42,686 nucleotides of DNA from Clostridia bacterium (lineage in GTDB: Bacteria > Bacillota > Clostridia > Christensenellales > UBA1242): assembly GCA_017468205.1 (NCBI GenBank), contig JAFUJK010000056.1, positions 1-42,686 of the forward strand, given 5' to 3'. A program made the translations under genes and the position numbers. Positions 24,014 through 33,650 of the stretch are shown piece by piece. Within the stretch, counting starts at the first letter, position 1. Every line of letters begins with the position of its first letter. The notes under the pieces were generated by a model. The model was given only the letters and a program-made list of their open reading frames with translations. It was not told where the DNA came from and did not search any database.

Positions 24014-25924
24014 ATGACACAAAAAATTACAGAACAATACACCGAAGATGCAATTCAGGTGCTCGAAGGGCTTGACCCAGTTCGTAAGCGCCCGGGTATG
24101 TATATCGGTAGTACAGATGAACGTGGCTTGCAACACCTTATCATCGAGATTGTTGACAACTCCATTGACGAGGCTCTTGCGGGCTATTGTGATACGATTA
24201 CAGTTACACTTATGCGCAACGGCGCGTGCTGTGTACGCGACAATGGTCGAGGCATTCCAACAGGTATGCACAAGACAGAGAAAAAGTCCGCCGTTGAAGT
24301 TGTACTTACAAAACTCCACGCTGGCGGTAAGTTTGGTGGAAAGGGTTATAAGATAAGTGGTGGATTGCACGGCGTTGGTTTGAGTGTTGTTAATGCTCTT
24401 TCAACAAATCTAGAGGTTGACGTTTATCAGGGTGGACAGGTTTACCACCAGGACTATAAACGCGGAATTCCTCAAAACCCGCTCACTATCGTGGGGAAAA
24501 CAAGCGAAACGGGTACACAAGTTACTTTCTTGCCTGACCCTGAAATTTTTGAAACGGTCGACTTTAACTACGAATCGCTAAAATCTCGTTTTAAAGAAAT
24601 TGCTTTCCTTAACAAAGGTTTGACCCTAACTCTCGTTGATGAACGCGAGGGGCGCGAGAGAAGTGAAACATTCCACTATGAAGGCGGTATTGTTGAGTTT
24701 GTGGACGCCTTGAATAAGGGACGCGACGTGCTTTTCCCTCAACCTATTTACATAAATAAAGAAGGCGAGAACTATCAGGTCGAAATTTGTTTCCAGTATA
24801 ACGATGGATATAGTGAAGTGCTTCACGCATATGCAAACAACATTAACACCGAAGAAGGCGGAACGCACTTGGTCGGATTTAAGAACAGTTTGACAAAAAT
24901 CATCAATGACTATGGTGTGCAGAACAAGATTATGAAGGATAATGAAAAATTGTCTGGTGACGATGTCCGTGAGGGTATCACTGCGATTATTTCTGTTAAA
25001 CTAACAGAACCACAGTTTGAAGGTCAAACAAAGACAAAACTAGGCAACTCCGAAATGCGTGGTTATGTCGAAAAAGCAATGATGGACGAGTTTGGTGCGT
25101 TTTTGGAGGAGAATCCAGCCCCAGCGCGCGAATTGGTGCTTAAATGTGTAACTGCTCAACGTGCTCGTGATGCGGCACGTTCCGCCCGTGAACTAACACG
25201 CCGTAAGGGTGTTCTTGAAAGTACTACATTGCCGGGTAAACTTGCCGATTGTACAAGCAAAAATGCAAAAGAATGTGAGATTTATATCGTTGAGGGTGAT
25301 AGTGCGGGCGGTACTGCAAAGGAAGGCCGTGATAGAAAATATCAAGCAATTTTACCCCTTCGTGGTAAAATCTTGAACGTAGAAAAAGCACGCCTTCATC
25401 GTATTTTGGAAAATGCCGAAATAAAAGCAATGATAACCGCTTTTGGTTGTGGTATTTCAAATGAGTTTGACGAGTCTAAATTGCGCTATGACAAAATTAT
25501 TTGTATGACCGATGCCGATGTCGATGGTAGTCACATTAGAATTCTTCTTCTAACGTTCTTCTTCCGCTTTATGCGTCCTTTGATTGAGCACGGCCATGTG
25601 TACATCGCGCAACCACCTTTATATCGTGTTAAACGTCAGTCAGGTGATAGATATTTCTTCGATGACGACAGCCTAAACTTGTATCTTGATAGTTTGGGAC
25701 GTAAAGGCTATGAATTGCAGAGATATAAAGGTCTTGGTGAAATGAATGCTGAACAACTTTGGGACACAACAATGAACCCAGAAACTCGTACAATGCTTCA
25801 AGTTACAATGGAGGACGCTTTCGAGGCTGACCAAATATTCACCCTGCTTATGGGCGAACAACCCGAGTTAAGACGCGAATTTATCGAGCAAAACGCAAAA
25901 CTTGTCGAAGAATTAGATATATAA
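24014..25924 (+). CDS. gyrB: DNA gyrase subunit B
   Basis: A 636-residue type IIA topoisomerase subunit of usual length. The GHKL ATPase has [13 protein letters not shown] with catalytic E45, [11 protein letters not shown], and [15 protein letters not shown]. The TOPRIM domain shows [32 protein letters not shown] and [10 protein letters not shown]. The C-terminus has [14 protein letters not shown]. With GyrA it introduces negative supercoils. ATG at 24014 is preferred because GAGG lies six bases upstream; an in-frame ATG at 24002 overlaps that site. It is separated from gyrA by three unrelated genes. Confidence 0.98.
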   Translation: MTQKITEQYTEDAIQVLEGLDPVRKRPGMYIGSTDERGLQHLIIEIVDNSIDEALAGYCDTITVTLMRNGACCVRDNGRGIPTGMHKTEKKSAVEVVLTKLHAGGKFGGKGYKISGGLHGVGLSVVNALSTNLEVDVYQGGQVYHQDYKRGIPQNPLTIVGKTSETGTQVTFLPDPEIFETVDFNYESLKSRFKEIAFLNKGLTLTLVDEREGRERSETFHYEGGIVEFVDALNKGRDVLFPQPIYINKEGENYQVEICFQYNDGYSEVLHAYANNINTEEGGTHLVGFKNSLTKIINDYGVQNKIMKDNEKLSGDDVREGITAIISVKLTEPQFEGQTKTKLGNSEMRGYVEKAMMDEFGAFLEENPAPARELVLKCVTAQRARDAARSARELTRRKGVLESTTLPGKLADCTSKNAKECEIYIVEGDSAGGTAKEGRDRKYQAILPLRGKILNVEKARLHRILENAEIKAMITAFGCGISNEFDESKLRYDKIICMTDADVDGSHIRILLLTFFFRFMRPLIEHGHVYIAQPPLYRVKRQSGDRYFFDDDSLNLYLDSLGRKGYELQRYKGLGEMNAEQLWDTTMNPETRTMLQVTMEDAFEADQIFTLLMGEQPELRREFIEQNAKLVEELDI

Positions 25925-25942
25925 GCAGGGAGGACTTGAAAG

Positions 25943-27220
25943 GTGAAAAATGTATATAGCATAACATTGGTCGATAATCAAGACAATCATGACTTTGAGA
26001 GATTAATTAGATGTCGCTTTAATGGGGATTTTTCCGAGAATATTGAAAAATATATAAAAGATAAAAATGTAATACATTATTATCATAACTGTATTATGCT
26101 ACCAGATTTATATGATGCTGAAGAATTTGTTACAAAGGCTTTAAAACAAGATTCAAAATTTATCCCATATGCCGACAAAATGATTGATAAAGCTCTTGAT
26201 ATGTTGATTTTTGACAAAGCATTAGAGCCTGATTTTGAAATGAGAGTTTCTGTTCTTTATAAAAATTATCACAATGACAAAATGGAAATTTTAAATAATC
26301 AATTGAATTTATTACAAAAATATTTTGATAAAGATAAGCTTACTTTTTATTTTTCTACAAGAGAAACTGATTATTATGATAAAGAATCAATGCAAAATAT
26401 CGTTAAATTGTGTGAAGAATATCCTCGAAGTTCGGTGGGATATTGGGGTGGATTTTCGCCAGTTGACCGATTTTTAGAGGCAAATCAAAAGGCGGATATG
26501 CTGGTTGAACACATAAAATCATTAGGTTTATCACCATTTGAGCAATTTTTGCTAGTTCACGATTTCGTGGCAGGCAAACCTTATAAAGATGACGAAAAGC
26601 TATTCCATTCGCCTTCGCCTGAAGAATTTAATTGCCGTAAATTTGTCGATTGTATGACTGGCGACAAAATTGTTTGCGTAGGTTATGCAATGATTATGGA
26701 GAGATTGTGCGACAAGTTAGGCATTCAATGTGATTATGTTCACGGAAAAGCTCAGGAGCAAGATAAAACTTCAGGTGTTACAAGGCTGGTTGAAAATGGC
26801 CACGCGTTTAATATGGTGCATCTTGTTGACCCAAAATATGGAATTGACGGGTGCTACTTGTGTGATTCTTGTTGGGATAGTGAATTATCGCAAAGGGGGG
26901 TAAGGAATTATTTCTATTCTGCTATGCCGTTGCAAGATATTCAATATGATAGTCATAGTAGGTATTTTAATGAAGATATGAATATTAAGGATTATGGAGA
27001 TAATATTGTGAAATATCCCGATTATTCCACCCCAATTCCATTAGAAACCTTTGAAACTGCATTGTCCACCGCTTATAATAAAATGAATGATAGTGAGTAT
27101 GATGAATATTTCAACAAAGAATTTATAACACGTTCCTTGAAAATGACAGTTTCTCACGGGAACAGCATTTTCGACAAACAGGCAGAAAACTGCTTTACCC
27201 AAAAGGATTTAGAAAGATAA
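25943..27220 (+). CDS. Transglutaminase-fold protein, paralogue 1
   Basis: A 425-residue protein. The C-terminal half has the order of a transglutaminase-like cysteine hydrolase: C245 in VCVGYAMIMERLCDKLGI, H287 in NGHAFNMVHLVDPKYG, and D308 in CDSCWDSE. The N-terminal 190 residues are helical and not recognised. No signal peptide is seen, so it is probably cytosolic. Start is GTG, with GGGAGG nine bases upstream and only 18 bases after the gyrB stop, so it is probably co-transcribed with gyrB. It shares the core SPFEQFLLVHDFVAGKPY and the end AENCFTQKDLE with the paralogue at 27622. It could be a protease, a peptide cyclase or crosslinking enzyme, or a non-catalytic binder. Confidence 0.7.
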   Translation: MKNVYSITLVDNQDNHDFERLIRCRFNGDFSENIEKYIKDKNVIHYYHNCIMLPDLYDAEEFVTKALKQDSKFIPYADKMIDKALDMLIFDKALEPDFEMRVSVLYKNYHNDKMEILNNQLNLLQKYFDKDKLTFYFSTRETDYYDKESMQNIVKLCEEYPRSSVGYWGGFSPVDRFLEANQKADMLVEHIKSLGLSPFEQFLLVHDFVAGKPYKDDEKLFHSPSPEEFNCRKFVDCMTGDKIVCVGYAMIMERLCDKLGIQCDYVHGKAQEQDKTSGVTRLVENGHAFNMVHLVDPKYGIDGCYLCDSCWDSELSQRGVRNYFYSAMPLQDIQYDSHSRYFNEDMNIKDYGDNIVKYPDYSTPIPLETFETALSTAYNKMNDSEYDEYFNKEFITRSLKMTVSHGNSIFDKQAENCFTQKDLER

Positions 27221-27240
27221 GATATAAAAAGGAGTGCAAT

Positions 27241-27603
27241 ATGGACTATGAATCAATTTTGGAATCTATAGATGACGAAATAGCTTTAAAGAGAATTACC
27301 GATGAAAGAAAAATAAAAGAATATAATGAATTATTAGATAATCAAGAAGCGTTACCAGAAAATGTTTTATATAAAACACGAGAAGAATATATAAGTGTTG
27401 GTTATGAATATAAACTCAGTATTAAGCATGAATTTTATGAAGTAAAGAGTTTAGAAGAAGTGGAATTATCATTAAAAATGGAAAATACACGTAATTTAAA
27501 AAATATATCAAACAATATAAATTTTTTTAAAGTTTTGACAGTTGTGAATATAATTATTTCAATAACAATTTTGATATTATCATTTATAATAGGATTATCA
27601 TAA
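27241..27603 (+). CDS. Small tail-anchored protein of unknown function
   Basis: A 120-residue protein with a charged, helical N-terminal part (residues 1-95, rich in Glu, Lys and Asn) and a C-terminal membrane segment (about 96-118, VLTVVNIIISITILILSFII). No signal peptide is present, so the N-terminal domain is probably cytosolic and anchored by the tail. It starts 20 bases after the first transglutaminase-like gene with a strong AAAGGAGTG site, and is followed by the second paralogue. It may recruit these proteins to the membrane. I know no family for it. Confidence 0.65.
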   Translation: MDYESILESIDDEIALKRITDERKIKEYNELLDNQEALPENVLYKTREEYISVGYEYKLSIKHEFYEVKSLEEVELSLKMENTRNLKNISNNINFFKVLTVVNIIISITILILSFIIGLS

Positions 27604-27621
27604 AAAGTAAAAAAGAAAAAT

Positions 27622-28926
27622 ATGGAAAAAATAACTTTAAATTTAAACCGCGAAGTAACGCAGGATTATGTCTTTTTCAAATTTATGAATAGAGCGATAG
27701 AACTTTTCGCGCCACATATAGACAAATATATAGTAGATAAAGATGTTATAAATTATTTTAATGATTGCATTTTAAATCGCACAAAAACACCAACCGAATT
27801 TATTGAAAGTTTAAAAACAAAAAAAGATTTTAAGTGGAAATTTAAAAATATTTTAGATAATAAATGGTTCGTAAATGAAGCAAACAATATGCTTAATGCA
27901 AGTTATGGTGCGTTTATAATAAGCGAGGTAAATAGAGGAAACATTGAAGTGGAATGCCTTTGCTGTTTTGATGATTATCACGATGAGAACTATCAAATTT
28001 GTTGTGAATTACTCGAAGTGGTTGCTAATTTTGTGGACGGAAAAAACATGAAAGTTGTGCTAGAAAATCCTCTATACGATACAGGTAGATTTTACGATAA
28101 AGAAACAACAGAAAATATCCAAAAAATAAACGAAAATTATTATAATTTATATATAAAAGATTTAAATGCTTACATTACATTCCCACAAGTTTTGGAAGCG
28201 CAAGATAAGGCGAATATGGTGATTGAAAAAATAAAATCACTAGATTTATCGCCTTTTGAGCAATATCTATTAGTTTATGATTTTGTTGCGGGGAAGCCTT
28301 ATAACATAAGCGAAGATTCACAATTTGATTGCAGAAATTACATTCATTCTATGATTTCAAATCAAATTAATTGCGTAGGTTATGCTAGTTTAGTGAGTCA
28401 TTTGTGTAATGAGTTGGGTATTGAGTGTGATTTTGTTGGCGGAAAGCCCAATGACTTGGCGCATGAGGAAAAGCCTGACCTATTGGACAATGGACATCAA
28501 TTCAATATTGTGCATTTAGTTGATGCAAAATACAACATTGATGGGTGGTATTTATGCGATATTACAGCAAACGATGAAGCATTAATGATTGGTTTACGTG
28601 ATTATAATTTTACCGCGCTTCCTTTGCAAGATGTAAAATATAGCCCTCATAAATATTATTTTGACAGAAAATACACACAGTATATCTTAATTCCAGATGA
28701 CCGTGTTTATCCCGAATATTCAACCCCAATTCCTTTTGAAACCTTTGAAACCGCGTTAAAAAAGGCATATACAACTTTAAATGAAGAACAACATTTTTCA
28801 AATAAATTTGTCGAAGATTCGCTTGACGTAACTTCATATAATTCGCTAGGATTTATTGATAATCCAAATGCAGAAAATTGCTTCACAAAGCGACAACTTG
28901 AAATAGAAAAAAATTTGCAAAAATAA
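27622..28926 (+). CDS. Transglutaminase-fold protein, paralogue 2
   Basis: A 434-residue paralogue of the protein at 25943. The candidate triad is C251 (NCVGYASLVSHLCNELGI), H292 (NGHQFNIVHLVDAKYN) and D313 (CDITANDE). SPFEQYLLVYDFVAGKPY precedes the Cys, and PEYSTPIPFETFETALKKAY and AENCFTKRQLE near the end match the first copy. The N-terminal 190 residues align only weakly. The ribosome binding site is poor. The gene is 18 bases from the small membrane protein and 53 bases from gyrA. Both copies keep the full triad. Confidence 0.7.
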   Translation: MEKITLNLNREVTQDYVFFKFMNRAIELFAPHIDKYIVDKDVINYFNDCILNRTKTPTEFIESLKTKKDFKWKFKNILDNKWFVNEANNMLNASYGAFIISEVNRGNIEVECLCCFDDYHDENYQICCELLEVVANFVDGKNMKVVLENPLYDTGRFYDKETTENIQKINENYYNLYIKDLNAYITFPQVLEAQDKANMVIEKIKSLDLSPFEQYLLVYDFVAGKPYNISEDSQFDCRNYIHSMISNQINCVGYASLVSHLCNELGIECDFVGGKPNDLAHEEKPDLLDNGHQFNIVHLVDAKYNIDGWYLCDITANDEALMIGLRDYNFTALPLQDVKYSPHKYYFDRKYTQYILIPDDRVYPEYSTPIPFETFETALKKAYTTLNEEQHFSNKFVEDSLDVTSYNSLGFIDNPNAENCFTKRQLEIEKNLQK

Positions 28927-28934
28927 ATAAAAAA

Positions 28935-28944
28935 TTGCCCGAAA
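28935..28944 (+). promoter_or_regulatory. TTGCCCGAAA element upstream of gyrA
   Basis: Identical to 23976-23985 upstream of gyrB, here 35 bases before the gyrA start. No other copy was noticed in the window. Confidence 0.4.
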
Positions 28945-28979
28945 AATAAACCTCATTATATAAAAAAGGAAAAATTATT

Positions 28980-31736
28980 ATGGAAAATCAAGACAACACA
29001 ACGATTACTCCAACCCCAGAAATGCCTGAAAAAATCGACAACACAAGAGTAATCAAGGTGCCAGTTGTTGGCGAAATGAAAAAATCTTTTATCGCTTATG
29101 CAATGGCAGTTAACGTGTCGCGTGCAATTCCTGATGTTCGCGACGGACTTAAACCTGTTCACCGCCGTATATTGTATAGTATGAGCGAGTTGAACCTATT
29201 TAACGACAAACCTTATCGCAAATGTGCACGTATCGTTGGTGATGTTTTGGGTAAATATCACCCTCACGGCGATTCTGCTGTTTATGATGCACTTGTGCGT
29301 TTGGCGCAAGGATTTACAATGCGCGCGCCACTCGTTGATGGCCAAGGTAACTTCGGTAGTATTGACGGCGACCCAGCCGCTGCTCAACGTTATACAGAGG
29401 CTAGATTAAGCAAGATTGCCGCTGAAATGCTCCGAGATATTGATAAAGACAGCGTTGACTTTGGACCTAACTTTGACGATACTTTGCAACAACCACTTGT
29501 TTTGCCAGCACGTTATCCAAACTTGCTTGTAAATGGTGCTGATGGTATTGCCGTTGGTATGGCAACATCAATTCCTCCACACAATCTTGGGGAGGTTATT
29601 GATGGTGTAATCGCGTTGATTAATAACCCAGACATCGACATTGACGAACTAATGACATATATCAAAGCCCCAGATTTCCCAACAGGTGGTATCATTATGG
29701 GGCGTATGGGTGTTCGTCAAGCATATAAGACAGGACACGGAAAAGTTATCACTCGCGCCCGTACAGATATTGAAGACGACGGCAACCGTGCAAGAATTGT
29801 GATTACAGAAATCCCTTATCAAGTGAATAAGGCGCAACTAATCATTCAAATGGCTAATCTAGTTAAGGATAAGAAAATTGAAGGAATTTCCGACATTAAA
29901 GAGGAATCCGACCGTACAGGTATGCGCATCGTGGTAGAACTTAAACGCGATGCAAACCCTCAAGTTGTATTAAATCATTTGTTCAAGCACAGTCAGTTGC
30001 AGACAAGTACGGGTATAATTTTCTTGGCGCTTGTGAATGGCGAGCCTCGCGTGCTCAACTTAAAAGAAATGTTATATCATTACTTGGAGCACCAAAAAGA
30101 GGTTATTTTGCGTCGTACTCGCTATGACCTTGAACGCGCAAAAGAGCGTGAACATATAGTCGAAGGCTTGGTAATTGCGCTAGCGAATATTGACGAAGTT
30201 ATTCAAATAATCAAGAGCAGTAAGGAAAGAGCCGATGCGCTTGTTAAATTGTGCTCAAAGTTTGAATTGTCTGAAAAACAAGCAAACGCTATCCTTGATA
30301 TGCGTCTTGCTCGTTTGACAGCATTGGAGGTTGAAAAACTCCAACAAGAGTTGAACGAACTCCGCGCATTTATTGCAGAATGTCAATCAATTCTTGACAA
30401 CCCACAAAAAGTGCTTGCTATTATTGCTCGCGAATTGACCGAAATTAAAGAAAAATATAACACACCACGCAGGTCTGAAATCAGCCACGACATCGGAAGT
30501 TTTGACATTGAAGACTTGATTGCCCGTGAAGAAATGGTTGTTTCAATGACTGCACAAGGTTACATTAAGCGTATGGCTTTGAGTGAATATCACACTCAAA
30601 ATCGCGGTGGTGTAGGAATGACAACTCACAAGTCAAAGGATAACGACTACATCAATCGTTTGATTGGGGCGAACACTCACGATAATTTGTTGTTCTTTAC
30701 TAACCTTGGAAAAGTTTACTCAATCAAAACATACGAAATCCCAGAAGGAAGCAAGACAAGCAAGGGTAGGGCTATAATCAACTTATTGCAACTTGCCCAA
30801 GAAGAGAGAGTTTCTGCTATGATTTGCTTGCCAATTGATATGATGTCGGGTAAACGCAAGCCTGAATATCCAACCGATGACGACATTGAGGACGTTGCCG
30901 AAGTCGAGGACAGTGCACTTGCTAGCATTGCGGAAGTTGTTGAAGGTGATGAAATGGACGGCGGAAATGAAGAATTTATCGACATTAAGAGTCCACATGG
31001 GTATCTAGTTATGACGACCCGAAATGGTTTAATCAAGAAAACACCTATTGACCAGTTCTTCAATATTATGAAGATAGGTAAGCGCGCTATCAGCCTTGAC
31101 GAAGGCGACGAACTTATCAAGGTTGAGCGCAGTAAGGGCGATGATGATATTTTGATTGCATCTAGCAACGGAAAATGCATTCGCTTTAACGAGGCAAAAC
31201 TTCGCGCGCTTGGACGTAGCGCTCGCGGTGTTAAGGCAATGAACTTAACTGACGGTGCAAAGCTTGTTGATATGTGTATCGTAAAACCTGATATGGAAGT
31301 ACTTACAATTACCGCAAATGGTTTTGGTAAACGTGCCGATATCAATGATTATCGTTTGCAATCTCGTGGCGGTATGGGGGTTCGCGCTGGTGAATTTAAC
31401 GACAAGACTGGCGACCTAGTTGGTCTTCGCCAGATTGAAGAAAATGACGATATATTGCTTATTACTAATAATGGTATGACAATCCGCCTAAAATCAGGGG
31501 ACGTTAGAAAGGTTAGTCGTACTTCAATGGGTGTACGTATGATGAAGTTGCGTAACGGCAATTTGATTGCAAGCATTGCAACAGTTGCAGGGGATGCAAA
31601 CGAGCCAGAAGAAACAGAAGAGAATTCAGAAAATACAGAGGAAAATTCACTACCAGTTGTCGAGGAAAAAACAGTCCTCGAAATTAACGAAAACGAAACT
31701 AATGACAAAGTCGTTGAAGAAAATATCAACGAATAA
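28980..31736 (+). CDS. gyrA: DNA gyrase subunit A
   Basis: A 918-residue subunit. [19 protein letters not shown] marks the N-terminal winged-helix region. [13 protein letters not shown] contains Ser99 and Asp103, the positions equivalent to E. coli Ser83 and Asp87, both of the quinolone-sensitive type. The catalytic Tyr138 is in [12 protein letters not shown]. The C-terminal beta-pinwheel begins after about residue 510; QNRGGVGM is a variant GyrA box. Longer than the usual 800-880 residues because of an acidic insert (about 625-665, [18 protein letters not shown] and on) within the pinwheel and a Glu/Asn-rich tail after about 865. Upstream RBS is AAAAGGA. Confidence 0.98.
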   Translation: MENQDNTTITPTPEMPEKIDNTRVIKVPVVGEMKKSFIAYAMAVNVSRAIPDVRDGLKPVHRRILYSMSELNLFNDKPYRKCARIVGDVLGKYHPHGDSAVYDALVRLAQGFTMRAPLVDGQGNFGSIDGDPAAAQRYTEARLSKIAAEMLRDIDKDSVDFGPNFDDTLQQPLVLPARYPNLLVNGADGIAVGMATSIPPHNLGEVIDGVIALINNPDIDIDELMTYIKAPDFPTGGIIMGRMGVRQAYKTGHGKVITRARTDIEDDGNRARIVITEIPYQVNKAQLIIQMANLVKDKKIEGISDIKEESDRTGMRIVVELKRDANPQVVLNHLFKHSQLQTSTGIIFLALVNGEPRVLNLKEMLYHYLEHQKEVILRRTRYDLERAKEREHIVEGLVIALANIDEVIQIIKSSKERADALVKLCSKFELSEKQANAILDMRLARLTALEVEKLQQELNELRAFIAECQSILDNPQKVLAIIARELTEIKEKYNTPRRSEISHDIGSFDIEDLIAREEMVVSMTAQGYIKRMALSEYHTQNRGGVGMTTHKSKDNDYINRLIGANTHDNLLFFTNLGKVYSIKTYEIPEGSKTSKGRAIINLLQLAQEERVSAMICLPIDMMSGKRKPEYPTDDDIEDVAEVEDSALASIAEVVEGDEMDGGNEEFIDIKSPHGYLVMTTRNGLIKKTPIDQFFNIMKIGKRAISLDEGDELIKVERSKGDDDILIASSNGKCIRFNEAKLRALGRSARGVKAMNLTDGAKLVDMCIVKPDMEVLTITANGFGKRADINDYRLQSRGGMGVRAGEFNDKTGDLVGLRQIEENDDILLITNNGMTIRLKSGDVRKVSRTSMGVRMMKLRNGNLIASIATVAGDANEPEETEENSENTEENSLPVVEEKTVLEINENETNDKVVEENINE

Positions 31737-31833
31737 TGTAATAGAAAATGTCTAAAATTGTAACAATGTGTAGAAAAATTGACACTAAACTGCATTTTTT
31801 GACGATATAATTGCATAAAAGTGAGTTGTAACT

Positions 31834-32082
31834 ATGGATTTTGAGTTTAATGGTTTTGAAATTAAAGATAATTGTGTTTCTGTTGATGATGAAATTGTCG
31901 ATGCTATTCTTTCGCGTTATCAGGAGCAAAAGCGTTTGATTGAAGATAGCATTAAACTTATCGTTGAACATGAAAAAGATGTCGAAAGTCTACATCTTGA
32001 ATCCGAAGATGAAGCACCAAAAGAGCCTGAACATATAGACTTTTATGCACGCTTGCGAGAACTCAATCGTAGTGAAAGATAA
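31834..32082 (+). CDS. Small acidic protein of unknown function
   Basis: An 82-residue, largely helical and acidic protein (VDDEIVDAILSRYQEQKRLIEDS, split over residues 17-39) with no membrane segment or known motif. It is 97 bases after gyrA and ends at a strong terminator, so it could be expressed with gyrA or from a weak promoter (TTGACA at 31779-31784 and TATAAT at 31806-31811 have a 21-base spacer, too long for a good one). Coding status is supported by the tight terminator and clean frame only. Confidence 0.6.
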   Translation: MDFEFNGFEIKDNCVSVDDEIVDAILSRYQEQKRLIEDSIKLIVEHEKDVESLHLESEDEAPKEPEHIDFYARLRELNRSER

Positions 32083-32114
32083 AGAAAAAATCCCAATTTG
32101 GGATTTTTTCTTTA
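32082..32114. terminator. Bidirectional terminator after the small acidic gene
   Basis: A perfect 33-base palindrome, 16 bases each side of one central T, with GGG/CCC core and flanking A/T runs. Confidence 0.93.
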
Positions 32115-32163
32115 TTGAATAAAAATAATTTTTATTTATCAAAATTAACTCGTATAAAAAAAC

Positions 32164-32192
32164 TTGACAAATCACAAAATATGTGATATAGT
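32164..32192 (+). promoter_or_regulatory. Promoter with an internal operator-like palindrome
   Basis: TTGACA (32164-32169) and TATAGT (32187-32192) are spaced by 17 bases. The spacer contains ATCACA-AAATA-TGTGAT (32171-32187), a perfect 6-bp inverted repeat positioned to block RNA polymerase, so the gene at 32273 is probably repressed by a dimeric regulator. Confidence 0.75.
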
Positions 32193-32272
32193 ATTTTATG
32201 TAATAAATGAATTTTTCGAGAATTTTTTCGGAATTTTTGATGATTTATTAAATAATTTTTGAGGTGGGATTT

Positions 32273-32884
32273 ATGAGCCAAAATAAGAATGTGGCGCAAC
32301 AAGTTTTGTTGGAGGTTCTGGGCAATTATATCATCACAGGACACACATATAAGAATGAATTTAAGGCAATCGGCTCTTGGGTGTTTACTTCACCTAAGAA
32401 CAAACGCAAGTTCTTGCGTTCTAATATTGAAGATGTTCGAGTTTCTATGTTGCAAGTTAGGTCGCCAATTATGCTTGACAAGACCGTTGAAAACACATTA
32501 AAGCACAATTTGCTAGACACACTTTTTAATGAAAAAGGTGAATTTGAAACATATAGCGTTGCTATGCCAATTCGCGATAAAACAGGCGACAATGAAGCAC
32601 TCAGAGATATCGAGAGCAAGCGAATTGAGGACTTTATTGCTGGTGCTGACCCTGAAAAATTGCACGCAATCAATTCAGAAATTATCAAAAGCCTTTCTGT
32701 TGACCCTGATTATACTCTCTTCCTTGAGGAAGCTACAAAGGAATTTTTGAGTGATTCTCAACAAATTAATCCATTCCCAAATATGGACGTAAGCGGTTAT
32801 TTGAATAGTATTGTTGCACACAGCAGAGATTGCCACCAAGAGTACACAGCGACAAGAATGTCATCAAATGAACGTACAAGATAA
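32273..32884 (+). CDS. Hypothetical cytosolic protein
   Basis: A 203-residue soluble protein without a signal peptide, membrane segment or motif I recognise. It starts MSQNKNVAQQVLLEVLGNYI and its middle part (VRSPIMLDKTVENTLKHNLL) looks mixed alpha/beta. ATG at 32273 follows GAGGTGGG and is preferred over a GTG at 32264. It is a single-gene unit with a near-consensus promoter that carries a palindrome in its spacer, and a strong terminator after it. Confidence 0.75.
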   Translation: MSQNKNVAQQVLLEVLGNYIITGHTYKNEFKAIGSWVFTSPKNKRKFLRSNIEDVRVSMLQVRSPIMLDKTVENTLKHNLLDTLFNEKGEFETYSVAMPIRDKTGDNEALRDIESKRIEDFIAGADPEKLHAINSEIIKSLSVDPDYTLFLEEATKEFLSDSQQINPFPNMDVSGYLNSIVAHSRDCHQEYTATRMSSNERTR

Positions 32885-32911
32885 AGAAAAAGACCTTGCG
32901 GTCTTTTTTCT
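32885..32911. terminator. Terminator between the 32273 gene and the protease gene
   Basis: AGAAAAAGACC (32885-32895) pairs with GGTCTTTTTTCT (32900-32911) around TTGC. It is placed to serve both convergent genes, and overlaps the protease stop codon by a base or two. Confidence 0.88.
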
Positions 32912-33635
32912 ATTTTGTTGTTAGAAAAGTTTGAATTTGAGTTGCTGGTACTGCGAAAGAAACGCCTTGAATAACATTGCCAGAACTATCTTTTAACCTA
33001 AAACTTACCAAACCAACAAGTTTTCCAGCCTTATCAAAAACGGGGCCTCCGCTGTTGCCTTCATTTATCACAAGGCTTGTCTGCATTGCCAAAATGTTTT
33101 TATCGTTATGTTGTACATTGCGAAGTTTGCTTGAAACGTTGCCCTTTGCAAACGAAAGCCCAAACCCGCTAGGGTTGCCGATGGTGTAAATTTCTTGCCC
33201 ATCCGAAATTTTGCTTGCTAGTACAAAGTAAGGAGTGTTTTCGCGTGCAATAGAAATTGTTGCAAGGTCGTCATTTTCGGAAATTCTTTTAATTTCCGCA
33301 TCTATAAAATCGCTCTCGGTAGGTAACCGAACTTGCACTTTTTCATAATTGCTTGCGTTTGCCTCGCTATACACCATATGCTTGTTGGTGAGAATTGTTC
33401 CATTTCTGTCTATAAAGCAACCTGTGCCATAACCCCAATTTTCACCGTCCATTGAAACGCGTATTTCAACTGTTTTGTTGATGTTTTCATTAAAAACTTG
33501 GTCATCTGTTTTAGCAAATAACACAAAACAGCAAAATATTATCGCAAATACGCTTAATATCAGGGCAAAAGCGCTAATAAGTGTAGCTGTGCGGTTTTGT
33601 TCATTTAAAAATTTACGTAAATAATTTAGTTTCAT
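32910..33635 (-). CDS. Membrane-anchored trypsin-like serine protease (HtrA-like, without PDZ)
   Basis: A 241-residue protein. A single membrane segment at about residues 19-41 is followed by an extracytoplasmic chymotrypsin-fold domain. The catalytic triad is H86 (LTNKHMVYS), D123 (NDDLATISI) and S195 (INEGNSGGPVFD). The family's IGNPSGFGLSFAKGNVSS loop is present. There is no PDZ domain, unlike DegP/HtrA. It could act in protein quality control or in processing secreted proteins. It starts 15 bases after the stop of the small gene at 33651-34013, so it may belong to the toxin-immunity operon upstream, although its ribosome binding site (AGAGAAA) is weak. Confidence 0.9.
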   Translation of the reverse strand: MKLNYLRKFLNEQNRTATLISAFALILSVFAIIFCCFVLFAKTDDQVFNENINKTVEIRVSMDGENWGYGTGCFIDRNGTILTNKHMVYSEANASNYEKVQVRLPTESDFIDAEIKRISENDDLATISIARENTPYFVLASKISDGQEIYTIGNPSGFGLSFAKGNVSSKLRNVQHNDKNILAMQTSLVINEGNSGGPVFDKAGKLVGLVSFRLKDSSGNVIQGVSFAVPATQIQTFLTTK

Positions 33636-33650
33636 AGAATTTCTCTTTTT

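Noticed and set aside
31779..31811. Promoter TTGACA...TATAAT upstream of the 82-residue gene
   Set aside because: The spacer is 21 bases, too long for a good sigma-A promoter; not listed as a separate feature.
30716..31816. Long minus-strand frames within gyrA (209 and 155 codons)
   Set aside because: Ser/Ile-rich shadow translations of gyrA; no ribosome binding site or family features.
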